From: an uncultured Muribaculum sp.
GTDB taxonomy: Bacteria > Bacteroidota > Bacteroidia > Bacteroidales > Muribaculaceae
DNA length: 7,400 bases
Reading direction: 5' to 3'
Assembly: GCA_910578785.1 (NCBI GenBank)
Contig: CAJTSJ010000056.1
Span: 1 to 7,400 of the forward strand
Below, piece by piece: positions 1 to 6,466 of the stretch. The position numbers were made by a program, and so were the translations under genes. Below the pieces are notes generated by a model that saw only the letters and a program-made list of their open reading frames with translations, was not told the origin of the DNA and ran no database searches. Within the stretch, counting starts at the first letter, position 1; each line of letters starts with the position of its first letter.

Positions 1-3
1 AAG

Positions 4-42
4 AAAATTGCAGTCAACTGATAATCAGCTAACTGCAATTTT
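4..42 (-). terminator. Intrinsic terminator after tRNA-Gln
   Basis: Positions 4-14 (AAAATTGCAGT) and 32-42 (ACTGCAATTTT) form a perfect 11-bp inverted repeat. A smaller inner stem (18-21 with 25-28) lies within the loop. Read on the minus strand, the hairpin starts six bases after the tRNA 3' end and finishes in TTTTCTT, which fits a Rho-independent terminator. The A/T-flanked arms would also allow termination from the other side, so it may be bidirectional. What lies to the left is outside the window. Confidence 0.8.
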
Positions 43-48
43 ACTTTG

Positions 49-119
49 TTGCCTTGGAAGGATTCGAACCCTCACAGGCGGAACCAGAATCCGACGTGCT
101 ACCATTACACCACAAGGCA
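49..119 (-). tRNA. tRNA-Gln (anticodon CUG)
   Basis: The minus strand folds into a 71-nt cloverleaf. The acceptor stem is TGCCTTG/CAAGGCA (7 bp) with discriminator A73. The D-arm is GTGT/GCAC, the anticodon loop is TTCTGGT with anticodon CTG after U33, and the T-arm is GAGGG/CCTTC around the TTCGAAT loop. CUG decodes the glutamine codon CAG, and the U1-A72 pair with G37 and U38 suits tRNA-Gln. CCA is not encoded: the bases after A73 are CAAAG, so CCA must be added enzymatically. The anticodon stem has four good pairs, but the outermost pair is a U27-C43 mismatch flanked by a possible G26-C44 pair. The gene has its own promoter about 80 bases upstream and a terminator directly after it, so it is a single-gene transcription unit. 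Confidence 0.93.
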
Positions 120-141
120 ATATTGCTTATCGGTTTTTAGT

Positions 142-179
142 AGCCTTCTTTAAGGCTTTGTTGAATCTCGGTGGATTCA
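142..179 (-). other. Two-hairpin leader of the tRNA-Gln transcript
   Basis: Between the predicted start of transcription (about 190-193) and the tRNA 5' end (119), the minus-strand RNA can form two adjacent hairpins. The first pairs 174-179 with 162-167 (TGAATC/GATTCA, 6-nt loop). The second pairs 152-157 with 142-147 (AGCCTT/AAGGCT, 4-nt loop). Neither is followed by a U-run, so they are not terminators. The second stem repeats the core of the tRNA acceptor arms (GCCTT/AAGGC). A role in processing by RNase P or an endonuclease is inference. Confidence 0.4.
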
Positions 180-196
180 TTTCCGATTTGCGATTG

Positions 197-228
197 CAAA
201 GTTAGTGTGTTTTGGTGAAACTACCAAA
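197..228 (-). promoter_or_regulatory. Promoter of tRNA-Gln (Bacteroidota type)
   Basis: On the minus strand, TTTG (228-225) is followed after exactly 20 bases by TAACTTTG (204-197). This matches the Bacteroidota primary sigma factor consensus TTTG-N19-21-TAnnTTTG. Transcription should begin near 190-193, giving a leader of roughly 70 nt before the tRNA. It lies downstream of trxB, so the tRNA does not depend on readthrough from that gene. Confidence 0.8.
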
Positions 229-357
229 TATTTTTGTGATTTTTATTAAACTTTTTTTGCTCTGTTTTGTAACAGGATGCTTGTCAGCTGTTTGTGTTGG
301 ACTCTTTCATGCTTAAAATGAACTGAGTCATGACTGTAACGGGCCTGCCACAGTTGG

Positions 358-1299
358 TCATTCTTGTTCCATAAGGAAGACGTCGGCATCAAGGGCCGCT
401 TTGCATCCCGATCCGGCCGCGCATACTGCCTGCTGGTATTTAGGATCGGCAACGTCTCCAGCCGCAAAAACTCCGGCAACCGAGGTCTGCTGATTGTTGC
501 CTGGAAGTACGATGTAGCCCTGCTCGTCGAGGTCCAGTTGGCCGACAAACAGTTCTGTGTTGGGTTTATGGCCTATGGCAAGGAAAAATCCGTCTATAGT
601 TATGTCAAATTTGCGCTCTTTGTCTGTTCCTACGTGTTCAACGAGATGTGCACCCTCGACGAATCCTTGTCCAAACAGCCCTAAGGTGTTTGTGTTGTAC
701 AGTATAGTAATGTTTTCTTTCTCGATGACTCTTCTTTGCATCACTTTCGATGCTCGGAGCTGTGGCTTTCGGACAATGAGGTATACCTGTTTTGCAAGTC
801 CGCTGAGATAATAGGCTTCTTCGCAGGCCGTATCGCCTCCTCCTACCACTGCAACTGTTTTGCCCCGGTAGAAGAATCCGTCGCAGGTGGCGCATGCCGA
901 TACTCCCATGCCGGCGTAAGTCGTTTCATCCGGCAGTCCGAGATATTTGGCTGAAGCGCCTGTGGCTATAATCACCGTATCTGCCATGATTGTGCCTCCA
1001 TTGTCGTCGACGGCCTTGAAAGGACGGTTGGATAAATCTATTTCTGTGATGTATCCGGTGCGTAAGTCCGCGCCGAAACGTGTCGCCTGACTACGGATAT
1101 CTTCCATGAGCTGTGAACCCATGACACCGTCAGGATACCCAGGGAAATTTTCTACTTCGGAAGTTGTGGTCAGCTGTCCGCCCGGCTGTAGCCCTTCATA
1201 TAAAATGGGGCTTAAGTTAGCTCTGGAAGCGTATATCGCGGCGGTATAGCCGGCGGGTCCTGAGCCTATGATAAGGCATTTGGTCGTTTCTGTATTCAT
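358..1299 (-). CDS. trxB: Thioredoxin-disulfide reductase
   Basis: A 313-residue low-molecular-weight flavoprotein that passes electrons from NAD(P)H through FAD to thioredoxin in the cytoplasm. The FAD-binding Rossmann motif GSGPAG is at residues 12-17. The redox-active CATC motif is at 136-139, followed by Asp140. The second nucleotide-binding motif GGGDTA is at 153-158, and the C-terminal FAD motif (GDV) is at 281-283. The usual HRR NADPH 2'-phosphate motif reads VRK (176-178) with a following LRAS; from memory this is common in Bacteroidota homologues, so it is not by itself a sign of lost NADPH use. Length is normal and the gene is intact. It starts 58 bases after the lolA-like stop, with no Shine-Dalgarno site and no clear own promoter in the gap, so it is probably cotranscribed with ftsK and the lolA-like gene. 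The 129 bases between its stop and the tRNA promoter hold no convincing terminator: only a 5-bp inverted repeat (333-337 with 350-354) and an overlapping 10-bp palindrome (326-335). Confidence 0.96.
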   Translation of the reverse strand: MNTETTKCLIIGSGPAGYTAAIYASRANLSPILYEGLQPGGQLTTTSEVENFPGYPDGVMGSQLMEDIRSQATRFGADLRTGYITEIDLSNRPFKAVDDNGGTIMADTVIIATGASAKYLGLPDETTYAGMGVSACATCDGFFYRGKTVAVVGGGDTACEEAYYLSGLAKQVYLIVRKPQLRASKVMQRRVIEKENITILYNTNTLGLFGQGFVEGAHLVEHVGTDKERKFDITIDGFFLAIGHKPNTELFVGQLDLDEQGYIVLPGNNQQTSVAGVFAAGDVADPKYQQAVCAAGSGCKAALDADVFLMEQE

Positions 1300-1333
1300 G
1301 TCAAATTATTTGAATTTCGGTTTTTATAAATGC

Positions 1334-1357
1334 TTGCCGGGAATGTCGTGCCGGCAA
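1334..1357 (-). other. Stem-loop between the lolA-like gene and trxB
   Basis: TTGCCGG (1334-1340) and CCGGCAA (1351-1357) form a 7-bp GC-rich stem with a 10-nt loop, directly after the lolA-like stop codon. On the minus strand it is followed by GCATTTATAAAAA, which is A/T-rich but not a U-run. It could be a partial terminator (attenuator) or an RNA-stabilising or processing site that sets trxB below the upstream genes. The structure is visible in the sequence; the role is inference. Confidence 0.5.
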
Positions 1358-1975
1358 CTATCGGAGGTCGACAATCTCAGCTTTGGGATATGATTTTTTA
1401 TTGAAAACAAATGTGTTCGCGGGATAGTTTTTCCCTTGAACAAGCGAGTCTATATGCACGGCTACAGTCTGGTCTCCATCAACTGTGACGGCCATGTCTG
1501 TCGGCATGAAGGTAGTCGAGCTGATGGTGACAATTGCGCGTTTTACGGTCATGTCGGCATTGTTCCGAGGCGTAAAGTCAATACGGTAGCTTCCCGGCGC
1601 CGATTTCATGAGCCGGGCGTTGTACTTGTTTCGGAACATGCTTATGATGACAAACGGATTTGTTTCGGCAAGTTCTTCTGCCGTTGGTTCTGTGATGTTG
1701 ACTTCGCGGATGTCGGAGTTGTAGGTCCACTGCGTTTTGCCGTCGTACCATATAGTCATCTGGGGCGACGTCAGTCTGAACCTGTCACCGCTGAGAATCA
1801 TCTCGCCGGACGATTTATGTCCGTCGGATGACATGGTGTACGAGGCCGACAAAGTACCGGCCTTTTGAAATGCTTTCGACATCTTGTCAAGCACGGAGGC
1901 GGCATCGGTTTCGGTAGCCGTGGCGACAAGTGCCGACAGGATGAATGTTAATATCGCGGTCAGTAGTCTGTTCAT
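1358..1975 (-). CDS. LolA-like periplasmic lipoprotein carrier
   Basis: A 205-residue secreted protein resembling the LolA-like family of Bacteroidota (PF16584/PF03548 type). Such proteins carry lipoproteins across the periplasm from the inner-membrane Lol exporter to the outer membrane. Residues 1 to about 20 form a signal peptide (Met-Asn-Arg, then a Leu/Ile-rich core ending ALVATA). The mature part has the expected pattern of short beta strands: YTMSSDG, GEMILSGDRFRL and IWYDGKTQWTYN (about 46-86). A conserved EVNITEPTAEEL-NPF segment follows (91-108), and then a C-terminal half with more strands. An upstream in-frame start would add 16 residues but lies within ftsK and would bury the signal peptide. 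The chosen start has an AAGGA site 7 bases ahead, overlapping the ftsK stop. The gap to ftsK is 10 bases, so the two are almost certainly cotranscribed. I leave the symbol empty because the Bacteroidota family is divergent from E. coli LolA. Confidence 0.82.
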   Translation of the reverse strand: MNRLLTAILTFILSALVATATETDAASVLDKMSKAFQKAGTLSASYTMSSDGHKSSGEMILSGDRFRLTSPQMTIWYDGKTQWTYNSDIREVNITEPTAEELAETNPFVIISMFRNKYNARLMKSAPGSYRIDFTPRNNADMTVKRAIVTISSTTFMPTDMAVTVDGDQTVAVHIDSLVQGKNYPANTFVFNKKSYPKAEIVDLR

Positions 1976-1982
1976 GTATATG

Positions 1983-1987
1983 TCCTT
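1983..1987 (-). promoter_or_regulatory. Shine-Dalgarno site of the lolA-like gene
   Basis: AAGGA on the minus strand overlaps the TAA stop of ftsK and lies 7 bases before the ATG at 1975. It decides the start of the lolA-like gene and suggests translational coupling to ftsK. No comparable site precedes the other genes here, whose upstream regions are A-rich or lack a purine run. Confidence 0.65.
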
Positions 1988-4775
1988 ATAGTTCGAGCAT
2001 TCGTTCAAGTTGCAGTGAGTCAATGAGGACCTGACGGGGTTTCGCTCCTGATGCCGGACCTACGATTCCGGCCGCTTCCATCTGGTCCATGATTTTTCCT
2101 GCGCGGTTGTATCCTATAGAATAACGCCTTTGCAAGGAAGATGTTGACGCAGTGTTGGAAGTGATGATGAAACGCGCAGCTTCTTCGAACAGCGGGTCGC
2201 GGTCGTTCACCGACGACATGCCGCCTGATGCGTTGTCTGATTCAGGTACGTAGTCGGGTAGGGGGTATGCTTCGTCGTAGCCCATCTGGCTGTCGATGTC
2301 GTCCACTATGGCCTCTACCTCTTCGGTGCTTATGTATGCGCACTGTACGCGTTCGATTTCTCCGTTTATGGCATAGAGCATGTCGCCTTTACCGATAAGC
2401 TGGTTGGCTCCGGGACGGTCAAGAATGGTGCGGCTGTCGACCATCTGCGCTACACGGAACGCTATACGTCCTGGGAAATTGGCTTTGATTATACCCGTGA
2501 TGACATTGGTCGACGGACGCTGTGTGGCAAGGATCATGTGCATGCCTACTGCACGTGCTTTCTGGGCTATTCGCGCGATTGGAGTCTCGACTTCCTTACC
2601 GGCAGTCATGATCAAATCTCCAAACTCATCTACTACAATTACGATATAGGGAAGATAGCGGTGGCCTCTTTCGGGGTTAAGTCTGCGCTGAACGAACTTG
2701 GCATTGTATTCTTTGATTGACCGCACGTTGGCTTCCTTAAGGAGGGTATAGCGGTTGTCCATTTCGATACAGAGTGAGTTGAGCGTAGCCACGACCTTCA
2801 TGGGGTCGGTAATGATGGGTTCTTCCTCGTCGGGCAATTTCGCAAGATAGTGGCGTTCAAGTTTTGAATAAAGGCTGAATTCTACCATCTTTGGGTCGAC
2901 GAGAACGAATTTCAGTTCTGCCGGATGCTTTTTGTAAAGCAGTGAGGCGATTATCGTATTCAGGCCTACGGATTTACCTTGTCCGGTGGCTCCGGCCACC
3001 AATACGTGTGGCATTTTGGCAAGGTCGGCAATGAATATATCTTTTGATATTGTAGCGCCCATAGCCATCGGAAGATCGTAAGTGCATTCCTGGAATTGTT
3101 TAGATCCTATGACGGAGCGGATCGGTACCATTTGCGGCTCCTTGTTCGGCACTTCGATACCGATAGTGCCTTTGCCGGGGATTGGAGCTATTATTCGTAT
3201 GCCGAGAGCCGCCAAACTTAGCGCTATATCATCTTCCAGACGCTTGATTTTTGCAATTCTGACACCTTCAGCCGGTATGATTTCATACAGCGTGACAGTA
3301 GGGCCTACAGTCGCTTCAATATGCGATATGGGTATCTGGTAGTTGTTAAGTGTTGCGGTTATCCTGTTTTTATTGTCTTCCATTTCCTTTTGGTCGACGC
3401 TCGTAGCCTTTACCGGTATGTCGGCAAGAAGCTCGATGCTTGGGAAATGGAATTTAGACAATTCAGCGGTCGGATCATATACATCCGACGCAATTTCGTC
3501 GGCAATTTCGATTTCACCTACGTTTACTTTCATCTCTACATTGCTGTCATCCGAGCTTTCTGTTGTCTCGGTCGATGTCTCGTCAGTGACGGTAAGAGCT
3601 CTTGTGACATTGTCGTTTCTGTCCGGTTGTCCTGATTCGTCTGTAAATTCTTCATCATAGTCATCGGAATCGCATTCTGAAAATGAGTCATAACGTGTCT
3701 CCGCGCCAAATGCGTCGTCTTCGCCGGAGTCTTGCGCCGGCTCTTTCTGGGTTATGTCGGCGTAAGAGTTGTCATGACTTCTGTCAATAGACGATGCAAT
3801 AGATTCGTAGTCGGTCGATTCTGGTATGTCGTTGCCGATGAATTCCGACTTAAAGTCTACCATTTCCGGCTCAGAACAGTTTTGGCTTACTGTGTCTTCC
3901 TCCTTGGGCAGGTCTTCGATAGCTTCTGACGAAGCCTTAAGGCTTTCTTCGATACGCTGGCGTTCGGCCTCTTTGGCGGCACGCTCGGCGGCGATTTTTG
4001 CCTTATACTCGTTGACTCTCTTCCGGTAAGCCACATATACGATTCTTAACTCGTTGAGATATATTGATGCTACGAGGGCTATAAGAACTACACTGACCAG
4101 AATTGCGCCTAAGGAGCCTGTGGTTGAAATCAGGAATTTATTGATTTCATATCCATGTATGCCTCCCCAGTATATCCATGACGACAGATTGTATGTCAAA
4201 AGTCCGGCTACGACAGACGTAGCGACTGCTACTATGAGACTCTTCATCGTAAGTCCCCAGAATGAGAACTGCTTGTGGTGAAGCAGATAGATTCCAAGGG
4301 CAAAGAAGTAGAAAATGATGGCAAGCGAACCCAGTCCGAGTCCGTTTGAGATGAAGTTCTGGGCCAGAAACGCTCCGAATGCCCCGCCGGCATTGTTTAT
4401 CTCTTGGCTGTTGTTGGCCATCTCAGCTACGGTTCTGTTCATGACCACGCTCTGGTCTTCGGCCCCATAGGCGAAATAGGATATCGCGGCGATGGTCAAA
4501 TATGTGGCCCAGCATATAAGCGTGATTCCTGTAAACAGTCTTGTCCGCTTGTCTTTGAAAAAACTTACGATTCGTCCAGGTTCCTTCTTCGCCGTTGTAT
4601 TCGTGGTTTTTGCCTTTTTCTCCTTTTTCTCCTTTTTCTCCTTGTTGGGAGGCGTATTGTTTTCGGTTGCGTTGTTTCGCGACTCCTGTTCATGTCTGAA
4701 GCTTCTGCGGGCATACTCCGGGTCGAGCATATCCGGGTCGAAGTTTTCTGAAATAATGCTATCTGATGGTTTCAT
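1986..4775 (-). CDS. ftsK: DNA translocase FtsK
   Basis: A 929-residue membrane-anchored DNA pump that moves the chromosome terminus through the closing septum and, in known FtsK proteins, activates XerCD dimer resolution. The N-terminus is cytoplasmic and charged, with a Lys/Glu repeat (45-54). Four membrane segments follow at about 79-103, 142-166, 175-197 and 213-241. Then come an Arg/Glu/Ala-rich helical stretch (about 250-280) and an acidic, Ser/Thr/Asp-rich linker (about 285-435). The motor spans about 440-840. It has Walker A GATGQGKS at 595-602, Walker B YIVIVVDEF at 710-718 and a conserved ATQRPS sequence at 750-755. The C-terminal gamma winged helix (about 859-918) carries the DNA-reading segment LQRRYSIGYNRAGKIMDQME. 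All domains are present. The start at 4775 sits about 73 bases after a promoter. The lolA-like gene follows in the same unit. Confidence 0.97.
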   Translation of the reverse strand: MKPSDSIISENFDPDMLDPEYARRSFRHEQESRNNATENNTPPNKEKKEKKEKKAKTTNTTAKKEPGRIVSFFKDKRTRLFTGITLICWATYLTIAAISYFAYGAEDQSVVMNRTVAEMANNSQEINNAGGAFGAFLAQNFISNGLGLGSLAIIFYFFALGIYLLHHKQFSFWGLTMKSLIVAVATSVVAGLLTYNLSSWIYWGGIHGYEINKFLISTTGSLGAILVSVVLIALVASIYLNELRIVYVAYRKRVNEYKAKIAAERAAKEAERQRIEESLKASSEAIEDLPKEEDTVSQNCSEPEMVDFKSEFIGNDIPESTDYESIASSIDRSHDNSYADITQKEPAQDSGEDDAFGAETRYDSFSECDSDDYDEEFTDESGQPDRNDNVTRALTVTDETSTETTESSDDSNVEMKVNVGEIEIADEIASDVYDPTAELSKFHFPSIELLADIPVKATSVDQKEMEDNKNRITATLNNYQIPISHIEATVGPTVTLYEIIPAEGVRIAKIKRLEDDIALSLAALGIRIIAPIPGKGTIGIEVPNKEPQMVPIRSVIGSKQFQECTYDLPMAMGATISKDIFIADLAKMPHVLVAGATGQGKSVGLNTIIASLLYKKHPAELKFVLVDPKMVEFSLYSKLERHYLAKLPDEEEPIITDPMKVVATLNSLCIEMDNRYTLLKEANVRSIKEYNAKFVQRRLNPERGHRYLPYIVIVVDEFGDLIMTAGKEVETPIARIAQKARAVGMHMILATQRPSTNVITGIIKANFPGRIAFRVAQMVDSRTILDRPGANQLIGKGDMLYAINGEIERVQCAYISTEEVEAIVDDIDSQMGYDEAYPLPDYVPESDNASGGMSSVNDRDPLFEEAARFIITSNTASTSSLQRRYSIGYNRAGKIMDQMEAAGIVGPASGAKPRQVLIDSLQLERMLEL
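4613..4639 (-). repeat. 9-bp tandem repeat within ftsK
   Basis: Three perfect copies of CCTTTTTCT (plus-strand reading) plus the first bases of a fourth encode the alternating Lys-Lys-Glu run at residues 45-54 of FtsK. The unit is 9 bp, so gain or loss of copies would keep the frame and only change the length of the charged cytoplasmic tail ahead of the first membrane segment. Confidence 0.9.
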
Positions 4776-4851
4776 TGTTTCTATATTTGCTAAATACTTC
4801 TAAAGGCGTGATACGTAAGTGTACAACAACGCATACCACCCCATTGACCTA

Positions 4852-4883
4852 CAAAGTTACGACAACGAGGTGGTTTTAGCAAG
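4852..4883 (-). promoter_or_regulatory. Promoter of ftsK-lolA-trxB
   Basis: On the minus strand, CTTG (4883-4880, one mismatch to TTTG) is followed after 20 bases by TAACTTTG (4859-4852). This is the same -7 element as the tRNA promoter. Transcription should begin near 4848, leaving a leader of about 70 nt. It lies in the 175-base gap between rpe and ftsK. No strong hairpin with a U-run ends the rpe message in that gap, so some readthrough from dedA-rpe into ftsK is possible. Confidence 0.7.
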
Positions 4884-4950
4884 AAAGAATGTTGTGTTAT
4901 TTCTTGAAAAACGTTTAAGTAAAAGTTAAAAGTCCGGTCGGAAGTGACGG

Positions 4951-5595
4951 TTAAAGCACTTTTAGGGAATTGATGGCTTCGTGCGGATCGGAGGCCTTGA
5001 ATACGTAGCTCCCCGCTACAAGTATGTCGGCTCCGGCTTGTGCAAGCAATTTCCCGGTTTCGGCGTTTACGCCTCCGTCGACTTCAATCAGCGCTTTTGA
5101 GCCGGTGATGTCAATCAGTTTTCTTAACCTGGCCACTTTTTTGATGGATTCACCGATGAATTTTTGTCCGCCGAATCCCGGATTAACTGACATTATCAGC
5201 ACCAGATCCACATCCTCGATGATATCTTCGAGCATGCCGACAGGTGTGGCCGGATTCAACGTCACGCCGCATTTCATTCCGGCATCCTTGATGAGTTGCA
5301 GTGTGCGGTTAAGGTGACGGCAAGCTTCGTAGTGTACGTTCATAAGATACGCGCCGCAATCGCGAACCTGATTGATGAAGCGGTCCGGTTCCATTACCAT
5401 CATGTGTACGTCAAGAGGTTTGGATGCCAACGGGGCAATCGACTTGATGACAGGGAATCCGATAGAAATGTTCGGGACAAACATACCGTCCATGACATCG
5501 ATATGGAGGTAATCGGCCGCTGACGCATTGAGCATGTCGAGTTCGCCGTGCAGGTTGGCAAAATCCGCGGCAAGAAGTGATGGGGCTACTAACAT
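4951..5595 (-). CDS. rpe: Ribulose-phosphate 3-epimerase
   Basis: A 214-residue TIM-barrel enzyme that interconverts D-ribulose 5-phosphate and D-xylulose 5-phosphate in the cytoplasmic pentose phosphate pathway. The sequence opens with APSLLAADF (4-12), where Ser6 is the conserved serine. The metal and catalytic residues are in place: His31 and Asp33 in LHIDVMDG, His64 in DVHMMV, and Asp173 in EVDGGVN. VTLNPATP (111-118) and the phosphate-binding segments VNPGFGGQKF (137-146) and GADILVAGSYVF (188-199) are intact. Length is typical. The gene begins 14 bases after the DedA stop with no Shine-Dalgarno site and no promoter in between, so it is cotranscribed with the DedA gene. No functional link between the two is evident. 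Confidence 0.97.
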   Translation of the reverse strand: MLVAPSLLAADFANLHGELDMLNASAADYLHIDVMDGMFVPNISIGFPVIKSIAPLASKPLDVHMMVMEPDRFINQVRDCGAYLMNVHYEACRHLNRTLQLIKDAGMKCGVTLNPATPVGMLEDIIEDVDLVLIMSVNPGFGGQKFIGESIKKVARLRKLIDITGSKALIEVDGGVNAETGKLLAQAGADILVAGSYVFKASDPHEAINSLKVL

Positions 5596-5609
5596 GGTTT
5601 TATTTAAGA

Positions 5610-6323
5610 TTAATATTTTACATTGTTGTCTGACTCTATGCTGTCCGTTCCGGGCTTGTGGGGCTTAAAGGCTTTGTAGATTATAATGCCGATGCATATT
5701 ACTCCTAAGGCCAGTCCGGCGTAAGTCAGGTAGTCGTTGTATTCTTCTACCTTGGCGTAAAGCTGGTCCTGCGGAACTACGGTGCCGAGCCAATATCCGA
5801 GCGCTCCAAGAATGCAGTTCCATACCAATGCTCCGAGTCCGGTGAATATGATAAATTTCCCGATGTTCATGCGGGCAAGTCCTGCCGGTATCGATATGAG
5901 CTGGCGCACAGCCGGTATAAGGCGTCCGATGAATGTGGATATTGAGCCGTGGCGGTCGAAATAGTCCTCGGCTTTTTGTACCTTCGCTTCGTCAATAAGG
6001 CATGCATGTCCTATCTTACTATTGGCAAATTTATATACAAGCGGACGTCCGATCCATACCGACAGATAGTAGTTGATTAGGGCTCCTGTGATTGCTCCGG
6101 CCGTTGCGAGGGCTACGACCGCCACAATGTTGACATCGCCTTTAGTGCATGCCAGATAGGCTGCCGGCGGAACTATCACTTCGGATGGGAACGGAATGAA
6201 TGAACTCTCGATTACCATAAATGCAAATACGAGCAGATACACCATGGCGGCATCGGCAGTCAGAAACTTCATCATGATTCCCGCCGGATCGAAAATGGCG
6301 AGCTGGATAATGTCTAAAATCAT
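5610..6323 (-). CDS. DedA-family membrane protein
   Basis: A 237-residue inner-membrane protein of the DedA/SNARE-associated (VTT, PF09335) family. Members are implicated in recycling or flipping lipid carriers such as undecaprenyl phosphate, or phosphatidylethanolamine, across the membrane; the substrate of this member is unknown. The family signature is clear: the acidic re-entrant segment ESSFIPFPSEVIV (39-51, Glu39 and Glu48) and the FIGRLIPAVRQ motif (131-141, Arg134 and Arg140), followed by the conserved IPAGLARM. Hydrophobic segments lie at about 24-38, 65-90, 153-180 and 198-218, with a short charged C-terminal tail. I chose the start at 6323 rather than the in-frame ATG at 6362 because the promoter -7 element (6352-6345) lies between them, so the longer form could not be translated from that transcript. 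It heads a unit with rpe. Confidence 0.9.
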   Translation of the reverse strand: MILDIIQLAIFDPAGIMMKFLTADAAMVYLLVFAFMVIESSFIPFPSEVIVPPAAYLACTKGDVNIVAVVALATAGAITGALINYYLSVWIGRPLVYKFANSKIGHACLIDEAKVQKAEDYFDRHGSISTFIGRLIPAVRQLISIPAGLARMNIGKFIIFTGLGALVWNCILGALGYWLGTVVPQDQLYAKVEEYNDYLTYAGLALGVICIGIIIYKAFKPHKPGTDSIESDNNVKY

Positions 6324-6344
6324 AAAGTAGATAATTTGCGGTGT

Positions 6345-6376
6345 CAAAATTAGTAATATCAAAGGGCTTGTCCAAA
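6345..6376 (-). promoter_or_regulatory. Promoter of the DedA-rpe unit
   Basis: On the minus strand, TTTG (6376-6373) is followed after 20 bases by TAATTTTG (6352-6345), matching the Bacteroidota consensus. Transcription should begin near 6341, giving a short leader of about 18 nt before the ATG at 6323. The -33 element and most of the spacer lie inside one arm of the hairpin that ends the upstream gene. Confidence 0.8.
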
Positions 6377-6409
6377 TTTAACGATGTAAATTTAGGCAAG
6401 CCCTTTGAT
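6358..6409 (-). terminator. Long hairpin after the beta-barrel gene
   Basis: Positions 6358-6380 and 6387-6409 form a stem of 23 positions with a 6-nt loop (ACGATG). The outer part, ATCAAAGGGCTTG paired with CAAGCCCTTTGAT, is perfect for 13 bp. The inner part has one G-T wobble and one mismatch, then a further 7 bp. On the minus strand the stem begins 57 bases after the stop of the beta-barrel gene and is followed by ATTACTAATTTT, a moderately U-rich tail. It is the likely terminator of that gene, and it overlaps the next promoter. Confidence 0.7.
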
Positions 6410-6466
6410 TTAACAAATAAAATTATGATTCTGTTTGGTTGCCGGATGAGTTACGGCTAATTGTCC

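Noticed and set aside
262..275. CTGTT/AACAG hairpin downstream of trxB as a terminator
   Set aside because: It has only five base pairs, and on the minus strand it is followed by an A run rather than a U run.
246..548. A 100-codon minus-strand frame overlapping the 3' end of trxB
   Set aside because: It is out of frame with trxB over its first half and runs into A/T-rich noncoding sequence. The composition is not protein-like and there is no start signal.
364..954. Plus-strand reading frames antisense to trxB
   Set aside because: They mirror the strong trxB coding frame and show no domain, start signal or promoter.
1301..1345. A trxB promoter in the 58-base gap after the lolA-like gene
   Set aside because: ATAATTTG just before the ATG resembles a -7 element but does not fit TAnnTTTG, and it lies too close to the start codon.
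2380..4803. Plus-strand frames antisense to ftsK
   Set aside because: These are shadow frames of a complete, well-conserved FtsK, and none has a recognisable motif.
4895..4950. Terminator after rpe
   Set aside because: I found only 4- to 5-bp inverted repeats without a proper U-run, which is too weak to call.
6142..6399. An 85-codon minus-strand frame overlapping the DedA start
   Set aside because: It is frame-shifted relative to DedA, begins inside the terminator hairpin and would need a start upstream of the mapped promoter motif.
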